Assembly: GCF_016864015.1 (NCBI RefSeq) | Contig: NZ_CP045067.1 | Location: forward strand, 2,180,001 to 2,244,000 | Origin: Lacinutrix sp. WUR7 | Lineage (GTDB): Bacteria; Bacteroidota; Bacteroidia; Flavobacteriales; Flavobacteriaceae | Direction of reading: 5' to 3' | DNA length: 64,000 nt | In this document: one piece after another, positions 36,646 to 43,699 of the stretch | Position numbering within the stretch: position 1 is the first letter of the stretch | Layout: every line of letters begins with the position of its first letter | Program-made: the position numbers and the translations under genes | The notes under the pieces: model-generated | Databases searched by the model: none | Seen by the model: only the letters and a program-made list of their open reading frames with translations | Told to the model about the DNA's origin: nothing

Positions 36646-37281
36646 CTAACGGATATAGTTGTTAATAGCCAATTGGTGTTTAAATTCTTTTAGTTTACTA
36701 AGATCTTTTACACCTGGTAATTTTTCAAATTTGCTGTTTAAATCGAGAGTACAACATAAATCGGATTCTGGACGCTTTAAGAATAATAGTAAAGGTTCTA
36801 TTTCTTCAGGCCCAATTCCGCCACTCAAGAAGTATGGTTTTTTAGAAGGGTATTTTTTAAATACATTCCAGTTAAACGGATATCCATTTCCTCCTGGTTC
36901 TTTGCCTTTGGTATCGAAAAGGAAATATTTACAAACATCTTCATAAGGTTCTAAAACGCTAAAATCGAATTGATTCTTTACCGAAAATACTTTTATAACG
37001 AATACATCATATTCCTTTAACTGTTCGCAAAATTCTGGAGATTCATCGCCGTGTAATTGTACACCTTGTAAATCATATTGTTCAATTTTTTCTACAATAT
37101 AGTTGAGCGATGCATTTACAAAAACTCCAATTTTCTCAATGCTTTCTGGTAATTCAGGAATTTCGGTATTTAGGTATCGAGGTGATTTTTCATAAAATAT
37201 AAAACCTAGATAGTCTGGTTGTATTTCTGCAACATCTAAAATGTTGTTTTCGGATTTCATTCCGCATATTTTTAGTTTCAT
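36646..37281 (-). CDS. trpF: phosphoribosylanthranilate isomerase
   Basis: 211 residues. Converts phosphoribosylanthranilate to CdRP. The N-terminal KICGMKS with the catalytic Cys, LGFIFYEKSPRYL, GVFVNAS, GVQLHGDESPEFC, KVFSV, LFDTKGKEPGGNGYPFNW and YFLSGGIGPEEI with LDLNSKFEKLPGVKD at the end give the complete set of motifs. A TIM barrel of normal size. It lies between trpC and trpB. The 159-base spacer toward trpC contains two repeat elements. Confidence 0.95.
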   Translation of the reverse strand: MKLKICGMKSENNILDVAEIQPDYLGFIFYEKSPRYLNTEIPELPESIEKIGVFVNASLNYIVEKIEQYDLQGVQLHGDESPEFCEQLKEYDVFVIKVFSVKNQFDFSVLEPYEDVCKYFLFDTKGKEPGGNGYPFNWNVFKKYPSKKPYFLSGGIGPEEIEPLLLFLKRPESDLCCTLDLNSKFEKLPGVKDLSKLKEFKHQLAINNYIR

Positions 37282-37284
37282 TTT

Positions 37285-37304
37285 ATTCTCGCGAAAGCGG
37301 GAAT
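37285..37304 (+). repeat. dispersed palindromic repeat, copy d
   Basis: ATTCTCGC-GAAA-GCGGGAAT forms an 8-bp stem with one T-G pair. It is the same family as copies a, b, c and e, and sits directly before the trpF start codon on the operon side. Confidence 0.8.
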
Positions 37305-37393
37305 CTCACCACGCTTCTTAATTAATTTGATTATTACTTTTTTTAATATATTTTTTGTCTTGGACAAATGGTATCATTTCTTGATACATTTTG

Positions 37394-37440
37394 GCTTCTT
37401 GATACAATTCCGATAAAAACCTAAATCACTCGAAGAGACA
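37394..37440. repeat. partial copy R3 of the ~100-bp long-hairpin repeat
   Basis: GCTTCTTGATACAATTC followed by AAATCACTCGAAGAGACA matches the right half of repeats R1 (38270-38372) and R2 (39448-39548). It abuts the trpC stop codon. The left half is degenerate or missing (possible GTATCATTTCTTGATAC relic at about 37371-37387). Confidence 0.6.
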
Positions 37441-38223
37441 TTACTTTAATTCTTCAATAAATTGTTTTGCGCTTTCGCCAGCGTTTTCTGTTTTCATAAA
37501 GTTTTCTCCAATTAAGAATCCTTTATAGCCATAAGGTTGTAACTCTTTGATGGCTGCTACAGAGCTAATTCCGCTTTCAGATACTTTTACAAAATCGTTA
37601 GGTATTAATGCACTTAGTTTTTTACTAGTTTCTAAGCTGACTTCAAACGTTTTTAAATTTCTATTATTAACACCTAACATATCTAGGCTAGGCATAATAG
37701 ATTTGTGTAATTCCTCTTCATTGTGAACCTCTAAAAGCACGTCTAAAGATACGCTTTTTGCAAATTCTGAAAACTGCTTAATTTCTTCTCTGGTGAGAAT
37801 GGCTGCTATTAATAAAATTACATCTGCGCCATACGCTTTAGCTTCCAGAATTTGATAGGTGTCTATGATGAATTCTTTACGAAGCAAAGGTAAATTACAA
37901 CTTGCTCTTGCGGTAAGTAAATCGTCTAAAGAACCTCCAAAGTATTTACCATCGGTTAAAACAGACATGCCGCAAACTCCTGCATCTTCATATCCTTGTG
38001 CAACATCAAAAACGTTTAAATCGTGATTGATGACTTGTTTGGATGGCGAACGACGCTTGTGTTCTGCTATAATTCCGGTAGTGCTATTTCTTAAGTTTTT
38101 TGCTAAGGAAATGGTTTGTCTTTCAAACAAAATAGATTGCTCTAATTGTTTGGTAGGAATTAGTTGCTTGCGAAGGTTAACTTCGATGCGTTTATCTTTT
38201 ACTATTTTGGTTAATATATCCAT
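37441..38223 (-). CDS. trpC: indole-3-glycerol phosphate synthase
   Basis: 260 residues. Closes CdRP to indole-glycerol phosphate with loss of CO2. Motifs: IIAEHKRRSPSKQVI with the catalytic Lys/Glu region, DAGVCGMSVLTDGKYFGGSL, LPLLRKEFIIDTYQI, GADVILLIAAIL, LLEVHNEEEL, LGVNNRNLKTFEV, SESGISS and the final GFLIGENFM. Length normal for a single-function enzyme (not fused to trpF). The spacers on both sides carry repeats: R1 upstream and R3 plus palindrome d downstream. Confidence 0.96.
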   Translation of the reverse strand: MDILTKIVKDKRIEVNLRKQLIPTKQLEQSILFERQTISLAKNLRNSTTGIIAEHKRRSPSKQVINHDLNVFDVAQGYEDAGVCGMSVLTDGKYFGGSLDDLLTARASCNLPLLRKEFIIDTYQILEAKAYGADVILLIAAILTREEIKQFSEFAKSVSLDVLLEVHNEEELHKSIMPSLDMLGVNNRNLKTFEVSLETSKKLSALIPNDFVKVSESGISSVAAIKELQPYGYKGFLIGENFMKTENAGESAKQFIEELK

Positions 38224-38269
38224 ATTTTTTTCCCATAAAAATGGGAATTTATTTTATTATACTGTATTT

Positions 38270-38372
38270 CGTCAGTTCGAGTGATTTCGATTTTTTTTAT
38301 CGAAATTGTATCGAGAACATATTATCTTCTCGATACAATTTGTTCGTACCTCTCAAATTACTCGAAGTGACA
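38270..38372. repeat. long-hairpin repeat R1 between trpD and trpC
   Basis: About 103 bp. The outer arms TTCGAGTGATTT and AAATTACTCGAA pair, and inner arms ATTGTATCGAGAA (38305-38317) and TTCTCGATACAAT (38327-38339) pair perfectly. The ends read GTCAG and GTGAC. The same layout is seen in R2, with a partial copy R3. It looks like a non-coding MITE- or REP-type element. Confidence 0.82.
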
Positions 38373-38383
38373 TTTAAACTTAC

Positions 38384-39376
38384 CTATTTACTCAATGCAA
38401 CCAATGCATCCAAACTCGCTTTTGCTTTTCCGCTTAGTAGTGATTCTTTTGCTAGTTCAAATCCGGTTTGATGATCTATTTGTTTTACCGTCGCAATTGC
38501 TAATCCAGCATTGGCGCAAACCACATTATTTTGTGCTTCGGTTCCTTTTCCTTTTATAACATTTAAAAATATTTTTGCAGAAGACTTTACGGTATCGCCA
38601 CCAAAAATATCACTTTGACTAATTTGTATTACGTTTAAGTCTTTTGGCGTTAACATGCTTTCTGAGGTTTTGGAAATAATTTTAGTATTCCCAGTTAATG
38701 AAATCTCATCATAGCCATCTAATGCATGTACAATGTTATAATTGGTGTCTGTTTCCTGATATAAATAGCCGTAAATACGTTGTAATTCTAAATTGAAAAC
38801 ACCAACTAATTGGTTTTTAGGAAACGAAGGATTTACCATTGGTCCTAACATATTAAAAAAGGTTTTCACGCCTAGTTCTTTACGGATTGGTGCCACATTT
38901 TTCATGGCAGGATGGAATAATGGTGCATGTAAAACACATATTCCTGCTGTTTCAATAGAATGTTTTAAAAAATCTTCTTGGTTTGAGAATTTTATACCTA
39001 AAGCTTCCATTACGTTTGAAGATCCTGAAGCCGAAGATACACCGTAATTACCATGTTTAGCAACATGTACGCCAGCTCCAGCAGTTACAAAGGATGCTAG
39101 TGTAGAAATGTTGAAGGTGTTTTTTCCGTCTCCACCAGTTCCGCATAAATCAATGGCATTATAATCGGATAAGTTTACAGGAATACACAACTCAAGTAAT
39201 GCATCTCTAAATCCTTTTAATTCTTCGGTGGTAATGCTTCGCATCATGTACACCGTTAAGAAAGATGCAATCTGACTTTGGTTATAATCGCCTTTTGATA
39301 TATTTACTAAAACCTGTTTCGCCTCTTCTGTAGAGATGTTTTCGTGGTTTATTAGTCTGTTTAATATTTGTTTCAT
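38384..39376 (-). CDS. trpD: anthranilate phosphoribosyltransferase
   Basis: 330 residues from the ATG at 39376. The frame opens seven codons earlier (39397), but that ATG lies inside palindrome e, so the inner start is preferred. Transfers phosphoribosyl from PRPP to anthranilate. Glycine-rich PRPP loop DLCGTGGDGKNTFNIST, KHGNYGVSSASGSSNVMEALG, PLFHPAMKNVAPIRKELGVKTFFNMLGPMVNP and DEISLTGNTKI are all intact. Stand-alone trpD, not fused to trpG. The upstream spacer to trpG is 241 bases because of repeats R2 and e. Confidence 0.95.
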   Translation of the reverse strand: MKQILNRLINHENISTEEAKQVLVNISKGDYNQSQIASFLTVYMMRSITTEELKGFRDALLELCIPVNLSDYNAIDLCGTGGDGKNTFNISTLASFVTAGAGVHVAKHGNYGVSSASGSSNVMEALGIKFSNQEDFLKHSIETAGICVLHAPLFHPAMKNVAPIRKELGVKTFFNMLGPMVNPSFPKNQLVGVFNLELQRIYGYLYQETDTNYNIVHALDGYDEISLTGNTKIISKTSESMLTPKDLNVIQISQSDIFGGDTVKSSAKIFLNVIKGKGTEAQNNVVCANAGLAIATVKQIDHQTGFELAKESLLSGKAKASLDALVALSK

Positions 39377-39395
39377 TGATAAATTTTTATTTATC

Positions 39396-39415
39396 ATTTC
39401 CGCGAAAGCGGAAAT
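39396..39415 (+). repeat. dispersed palindromic repeat, copy e
   Basis: ATTTCCGC-GAAA-GCGGAAAT, perfect 8-bp stem, followed by CTTTTAAAT as in copy b. Located right before the trpD start codon. Confidence 0.85.
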
Positions 39416-39447
39416 CTTTTAAATGGATCTTTTGTTATTTTTTTTTC

Positions 39448-39548
39448 GTCCGTTCGAGTGATTTCAGTTTTTCATTGCAATGGTATAGAGAACTAATAAA
39501 GCTTCTCGATACTATTTTTTCATGCTTCAAAAATCACTCGAAGTGACA
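39448..39548. repeat. long-hairpin repeat R2 between trpG and trpD
   Basis: About 101 bp. The outer arms TTCGAGTGATTT and AAATCACTCGAA pair exactly, and inner arms GTATAGAGAA and TTCTCGATAC pair with one mismatch. The ends GTCCG and GTGACA match R1. It lies about 30 bases from palindrome e. Confidence 0.82.
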
Positions 39549-39617
39549 CCTTATCTTCCTTTTTATATTCAAGATTCATTGGAGTAAGTACTGCTTACTG
39601 CAACTGCATACTGAACA

Positions 39618-40187
39618 CTAGTTTTTAACCCAATTCTCTAATATCTGTTTTCCGTTAGGTGTTAAAACCGATTCTGGATGGTATTGTACACCGCGAACAT
39701 CATAAAATTTATGACGTAGCGACATTATTTGTCCGTTTTCATCTAAAGAAGTCGCTTCTAATTCTTCAGGTAAATTAGGATCTACAACCCAAGAATGGTA
39801 TCTACCAACGGGGAATGTTTTTTCTAATCCTTCAAATAAAGATTCGTCATCCACGGTTACTTTTATATTGGTAGCAACGCCGTGGTACACTTCTTCTAGG
39901 TTAATTATTTTTCCTCCAAAAACTTCTCCAATAGCTTGTTGTCCTAAACAAACACCTAAAATGCTTTTTGTTGGTGCGTATGTTTTTATGATCTGTTTTA
40001 ATAAACCTGCTTCCTCTGGAACTCCTGGACCTGGAGAAAGTACAATTTTATCAAAAGCATCTACTTCCTCTAAAGTCAGTTTGTCGTTTCTTTTTACGGT
40101 TACTTCACAATTTAAATCTTCTAAATAGTGCACTAAATTGTAGGTGAAGCTGTCGTAGTTGTCTATTACTAATACTTTTGTTTTCAT
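39618..40187 (-). CDS. trpG: anthranilate synthase glutamine amidotransferase subunit
   Basis: 189 residues. Provides ammonia from glutamine to TrpE. Class I amidotransferase: VLVIDNYDSFTYNLVHYLE, LSPGPGVPEEAG, catalytic Cys in LGVCLGQQAIGE, GRYHSWVVD, and catalytic His/Glu in YHPESVLTPNG. Length normal. The ATG overlaps the trpE stop by four bases (ATGA), a classic coupled pair. It is not fused to trpE or trpD. It could also serve folate synthesis (pabA), as single-copy TrpG often does. Confidence 0.96.
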   Translation of the reverse strand: MKTKVLVIDNYDSFTYNLVHYLEDLNCEVTVKRNDKLTLEEVDAFDKIVLSPGPGVPEEAGLLKQIIKTYAPTKSILGVCLGQQAIGEVFGGKIINLEEVYHGVATNIKVTVDDESLFEGLEKTFPVGRYHSWVVDPNLPEELEATSLDENGQIMSLRHKFYDVRGVQYHPESVLTPNGKQILENWVKN

Positions 40188-41590
40188 CGGTCAATTTTTT
40201 CTGCTATTTCTATAGCTTTTGTTAATGCACCTAATTTGTTATATACTTCTTGTAATTCGTTTTCTGGACTGGATTTGGAAACAATTCCGGCACCAGCTTG
40301 CCAATGTAATTGATGGTCTTTACTTAAAAAGGTTCGAATCATAATGGCATGATTAAAGTTACCTTCAAAATCCATAAAACCAATAGCTCCTCCATAAAAA
40401 GAACGACTCGTTTTTTCGTATTTTTCAATAAGTTGCATGGCTTTATGTTTTGGTGCGCCGCTTAAAGTTCCTGCAGGAAACGTATCTGCAACCACTTGCA
40501 TGGTAGAAACATTTTTGTGTTTTTCGCCAATCACCTTACTAACTAAATGAATGACATGGGAGAAAAATTGAACCTCTCTGTAGGTTTCTACTTTTACTTG
40601 GCTTCCGTTTCTGCTTAAATCGTTTCTAGCTAAATCCACTAGCATCACGTGTTCTGCATTTTCTTTATCGTCAACGGCAAGTTGTTTTGCTAATTCTGCA
40701 TCTTTTTCATCATTTCCAGTACGTTTAAAAGTACCAGCAATTGGATGAATTTCTGCTTTACCATTAGAAACTATTAATTGCGCTTCTGGCGAGCTTCCGA
40801 AAATCTTGAAATCGCCATAATCGAAATAAAATAAGTAAGGAGAAGGGTTTACGTTTCGTAAAGCACGATATACATTAAATTCATCCCCTTTAAAATCTTG
40901 TGAGAATTTTTTAGAAAGCACTAGTTGAAATACATCGCCTCGTGCACAGTGTTTTTTTGCTAATTCTACATGCGATTTATATTCTTCATCACTAAGATTA
41001 GAATGAATATCTCCATTTTTTGAAAATTTATACGATGCAAAATTCTTCGCTTTTATAAGCTGCAGTATTTCGTCTATATTATTTTCTGTATCATGACAAT
41101 GCGCAAAAATATAAGCTTCGTTTTTAAAGTGATTAATTGCTATGATGTTTTGATATACAGCATAATATATTTCTGGAATTTCTATAGAATTTTCTTTTTT
41201 TGAAATTTCTACATCCTCAAAATACTTAACAGCATCATAAGCAGTATATCCAAAAATACCATTATTAATAAATTTAAATTTCTCTTCTGAGTTTACTTTA
41301 AAACGTTGTGTGAATTTGTGAATTTCTTCGGTAACAGAAACGTTTTTGGTGTAGTTTTTTTTGAAACTTCCATCCGGAAAATGTTGTTCTATCTCATCGT
41401 TTTCGACTTTAATAGACGCAATAGGATTAAAACAGATATAGGAGAAACTATTATCGTTAGCATGATAATCACTACTTTCTAACAATATACTGTTAGGATA
41501 TTTATCTCTTATTTTAAGATAAATACTAACAGGAGTAATGGTATCTGCTAATATTTTTTTGTGATGTGTATAAAGACTGAATGTTTTCAT
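40184..41590 (-). CDS. trpE: anthranilate synthase component I
   Basis: 468 residues. Makes anthranilate from chorismate with TrpG. The N-terminal LLESSDYH element (residue 35 on) is the site that binds tryptophan for feedback inhibition, which favours trpE over pabB. The catalytic region is intact: NPSPYLFYFDYGDFKIFGSSPEAQ, IHPIAGTFKRTG, HVMLVDLARNDLSRNG, TFPAGTLSGAPKHKAMQLI and YGGAIGFMDFEGNFNHAIMIRTF, then the Mg-binding end with AGAGIVSKSSPENEL. First structural gene of the operon, preceded by a promoter, leader peptide and terminator. Confidence 0.96.
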   Translation of the reverse strand: MKTFSLYTHHKKILADTITPVSIYLKIRDKYPNSILLESSDYHANDNSFSYICFNPIASIKVENDEIEQHFPDGSFKKNYTKNVSVTEEIHKFTQRFKVNSEEKFKFINNGIFGYTAYDAVKYFEDVEISKKENSIEIPEIYYAVYQNIIAINHFKNEAYIFAHCHDTENNIDEILQLIKAKNFASYKFSKNGDIHSNLSDEEYKSHVELAKKHCARGDVFQLVLSKKFSQDFKGDEFNVYRALRNVNPSPYLFYFDYGDFKIFGSSPEAQLIVSNGKAEIHPIAGTFKRTGNDEKDAELAKQLAVDDKENAEHVMLVDLARNDLSRNGSQVKVETYREVQFFSHVIHLVSKVIGEKHKNVSTMQVVADTFPAGTLSGAPKHKAMQLIEKYEKTSRSFYGGAIGFMDFEGNFNHAIMIRTFLSKDHQLHWQAGAGIVSKSSPENELQEVYNKLGALTKAIEIAEKIDR

Positions 41591-41603
41591 TAAGGTTATA
41601 AAT

Positions 41604-41639
41604 TAAAAAAAGGCTTGTCGTGAATGACAAGCCTTTTTT
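41604..41639 (-). promoter_or_regulatory. trp attenuator: terminator hairpin just before trpE
   Basis: On the minus strand AAAAAAGGCTTGTC, loop ATTCAC, GACAAGCCTTTTTTT: a strong 14-bp stem with T7, ending 15 bases before the trpE ATG and after the Trp-rich leader. The loop and stem edge TTCACGA (41624-41618) is the exact complement of TCGTGAA (41679-41673) at the end of the leader peptide, which gives a ready-made antiterminator pairing. A terminator in this place, between promoter and first gene, is the mark of attenuation. Confidence 0.88.
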
Positions 41640-41668
41640 GATATTTTGGTTAAATATACGGTATAGCG

Positions 41669-41731
41669 TTAGTTCACGAAGATTGTTTTTCGAGAGTTCC
41701 ACCACCAAGTATTATTTAAAATTGTGCTCAA
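41669..41731 (-). CDS. trpL: trp leader peptide with three consecutive Trp codons
   Basis: 20 codons with start TTG at 41731-41729: MSTILNNTWWWNSRKTIFVN. The three TGG codons are at 41707-41699 and the TAA stop at 41671-41669. The frame has no ATG and a stop lies two codons upstream, so TTG is the only usual start codon available. The putative promoter ends 17 bases upstream and the terminator follows about 30 bases after the stop. Ribosome stalling at the Trp codons would leave the stop-proximal TCGTGAA free to pair with TTCACGA in the terminator. A longer frame over 41526-41708 in another register is not the leader. Confidence 0.78.
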   Translation of the reverse strand: MSTILNNTWWWNSRKTIFVN

Positions 41732-41748
41732 TTGTTATTAATTTAGGT

Positions 41749-41779
41749 CAAAGATATAAATCTAAATATAAACTACCAA
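41749..41779 (-). promoter_or_regulatory. trp operon promoter
   Basis: On the minus strand TTG (41779-41777), 20-base spacer, TATCTTTG (41756-41749): a match to TTG-N17-23-TAnnTTTG. Transcription would begin a few bases before the TTG start of the leader peptide, so the untranslated part is very short. Confidence 0.72.
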
Positions 41780-41784
41780 TGTTT

Positions 41785-41816
41785 TATAAAAAAAACTACC
41801 ATTTTCATGGTAGTTT
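41785..41816 (-). terminator. terminator upstream of the trp promoter (minus strand)
   Basis: On the minus strand AAACTACCAT, GAAA loop, ATGGTAGTTT followed by a run of eight T. No gene that it would terminate is seen to the right on the minus strand. It may insulate the trp promoter or end a transcript I cannot see. The string AACTACCA recurs at 41771-41778. Confidence 0.65.
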
Positions 41817-42011
41817 GTATCGTTACTAGTTTGTAAAGAGTAATTGTTGGCTATTAATCGAATCTCATCTAGTAACATTATTTTAGTTAGCTCTAAGTTA
41901 AAAAATATTTTCGTTACTAGCTAGTTTTAAAGCGCTAATAAATATAAAAGTCCAATTAAACTTTTGTTAAAGGCACTTGTGCTTCTTTTTGTAATGTATA
42001 TTTTTATGATT

Positions 42012-42545
42012 ATGAATTTAAGAGTTTTATTTGTCGCCTTTATTTTACTTGTAAGTTGTAAACAAGAAAATAAAACGCAGGAGGTTTCTTCTAATCTAGA
42101 AAAGCAGAATGTTAGTATAGAGAAACCAGATTTGGAAGTATATAATTTTAATGAATTGGAAAAGTTTTTGAATCTTAAAGACGATAAAACCTATGTTGTA
42201 AACTTTTGGGCAACTTGGTGCGCTCCTTGTATTAAAGAGTTACCTCATTTTGAAGAAATAAAGGAAGCTTATAAAAGTAAAAATGTAGAAGTATTATTGG
42301 TAAGTTTAGATTTTCCGAAACAATACGATAAAAAATTAATACCATTTATAGTGAAAAATAAATTAAAATCTAAAGTGGTTGCCTTAAACGACCCGGATTC
42401 TAATGCATGGATTCCTAAGGTAAGCGAAGAATGGTCTGGAGCAATACCGGCAACATTGATTTATAACCAAGATAAACGTGCGTTTTATGAACGTTCTTTT
42501 AGTTATGAGGAGTTAAAAACGGAAGTGGATAAATTCCTAAATTAG
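42012..42545 (+). CDS. TlpA-like thioredoxin lipoprotein
   Basis: 177 residues from the ATG at 42012, chosen because it gives a normal lipoprotein signal (MNLRVLFVAFILLVSC, lipid Cys16). A TTG-started extension would add a second hydrophobic stretch. The thioredoxin fold has VVNFWATWCAPCIKELPHF with redox Cys70/Cys73, LLVSLDFPKQYDKKL and the cis-Pro region WSGAIPATLIYN. It should reduce disulfides in the periplasm, for example in cytochrome maturation or repair. First of four adjacent plus-strand genes with thiol or sulfur chemistry. Confidence 0.9.
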   Translation: MNLRVLFVAFILLVSCKQENKTQEVSSNLEKQNVSIEKPDLEVYNFNELEKFLNLKDDKTYVVNFWATWCAPCIKELPHFEEIKEAYKSKNVEVLLVSLDFPKQYDKKLIPFIVKNKLKSKVVALNDPDSNAWIPKVSEEWSGAIPATLIYNQDKRAFYERSFSYEELKTEVDKFLN

Positions 42546-42654
42546 AAATTTTCACCTTTTAATTCCGCTTTAAGCGAAAACGACAATAAAAAAAAACGTT
42601 AACCTATTGGAGGAGATAGCCTTGCAATAAATAAATTTATCAAAAATAATAATT

Positions 42655-43275
42655 ATGAAAAAGTCCATTAAAATAGTTTCTGCATTAGTGATAGTATTGC
42701 TTGTAAGTGCATTCACTTTAAATAAAACGAATTTAAATCCAGGTTACCAAGTTGGAGATATAGCAACAGACTTCTCTTTAGAAAATATAGATGGTAAAAT
42801 GGTTTCTTTAGCAGATTTTAAGGAATCGAAAGGATTTATTGTGATTTTTACATGCAATACTTGTCCGTATGCAGTTGCCTACGAAGATAGAGTAGAAGCA
42901 TTAAATAAAAAATATGCAGATAAAGGATATCCAGTAATTGCTATTATGCCTAATAATCCAGATGTAAAACCTGGAGATAGATTAGAGGCTATGCAAGCAA
43001 GAGCAAAAGCAAAAGGGTTTACGTTTCCTTATTTAATGGATAGCGGACAAAAAATATATCCGCAATACGGAGCAACAAAAACACCACACGTTTATATTCT
43101 TCAAAAAACGAAGAAAGGAAACGAAGTAAAGTATATTGGAGCAATAGATGATAATTATCAAGACGAAGCTGCTGTAAACAAAAAGTATGTGGAGAATGCA
43201 GTGGATGCTTTATTAAGCGGAAAAGAAATTAAAGAAAAGCAAACAAGAGCAATTGGATGTTCTATTAAAGTGTAA
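42655..43275 (+). CDS. secreted redoxin (AhpC/TSA-thioredoxin family)
   Basis: 206 residues with a signal-type N-terminus (MKKSIKIVSALVIVLLVSAF). Fold and motifs of the peroxiredoxin-like thioredoxin group: VGDIATDFSLENIDGKMVSL, FIVIFTCNTCPYAVAYEDR with Cys67/Cys70, IAIMPNNPDVKPGD, MDSGQKIYPQYGATKTPHVYIL. Proteins of this kind are widespread in Bacteroidota; likely a periplasmic thiol reductase or peroxidase. 109 bases after the TlpA-like gene, and followed by its own terminator. Confidence 0.9.
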   Translation: MKKSIKIVSALVIVLLVSAFTLNKTNLNPGYQVGDIATDFSLENIDGKMVSLADFKESKGFIVIFTCNTCPYAVAYEDRVEALNKKYADKGYPVIAIMPNNPDVKPGDRLEAMQARAKAKGFTFPYLMDSGQKIYPQYGATKTPHVYILQKTKKGNEVKYIGAIDDNYQDEAAVNKKYVENAVDALLSGKEIKEKQTRAIGCSIKV

Positions 43276-43293
43276 AATACACTTAAAATGAAG

Positions 43294-43331
43294 AAAAAAA
43301 ATCTGAAGTAGTAATACTTCGGATTTTTTTT
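43294..43331 (+). terminator. terminator after the redoxin gene
   Basis: AAAAAAATCTGAAGTA, short loop, TACTTCGGATTTTTTTT, 18 bases after the stop codon. Confidence 0.85.
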
Positions 43332-43353
43332 CGTCTACTAAATAAAGAAATCT

Positions 43354-43361
43354 TAATTTTG
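43354..43361 (+). promoter_or_regulatory. possible -7 box before the rhodanese pair
   Basis: TAATTTTG fits TAnnTTTG, 14 bases before the ATG at 43376. A -33 TTG is not visible at the right distance, since the terminator occupies the space. Confidence 0.35.
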
Positions 43362-43375
43362 TAAAAAAATAAAAA

Positions 43376-43687
43376 ATGGCAGATTTAACACAACAAGAAT
43401 GGCAAGAAGCATTACAGCAAGATGAAAATGCAGTAATATTAGATGTTAGAACAGAAGAAGAAACAGACGAAGGTATTATACCAAATGCAATAGTAATAGA
43501 CATTTATCAGCCGCAAGAATTCATGAGTAAAGTAGAGGCCTTAGATAAAACTAAGACCTTTTACGTATATTGTAGATCGGGAGGAAGAAGTGCACAAGCT
43601 TGTGCAATCATGAATCAACTTGGTATAGAAAAGGCACACAATCTACTTGGTGGATTTAATGAATGGACGGGAGACGTAACTAAATAA
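43376..43687 (+). CDS. single-domain rhodanese
   Basis: 103 residues, cytoplasmic (no signal). Rhodanese fold: AVILDVRTEEETDEGIIPNAIVIDI, then the active loop VYCRSGGRSAQAC with catalytic Cys66 and NLLGGFNEW. It transfers sulfane sulfur or acts as a sulfur carrier. It pairs with the envelope rhodanese 12 bases downstream. A Gly-rich CRSGGRS loop of six residues favours sulfur rather than phosphate chemistry. Confidence 0.93.
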   Translation: MADLTQQEWQEALQQDENAVILDVRTEEETDEGIIPNAIVIDIYQPQEFMSKVEALDKTKTFYVYCRSGGRSAQACAIMNQLGIEKAHNLLGGFNEWTGDVTK

Positions 43688-43699
43688 AAATAAGAACCA

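Noticed and set aside
41526-41708. 60-codon minus-strand frame starting with GTG over the trp attenuator as a longer leader or small gene
   Set aside because: It is in a different register from the TGG codons, runs through the terminator hairpin and into trpE, and has no protein-like pattern.
42556-42580. AATTCCGCTTTAAGCGAAAACG as a sixth copy of the GCGAAAGC palindrome
   Set aside because: Only the GCTTTAAGC centre is symmetric and the ATTTCC/GGAAAT arms are missing; too weak to count.
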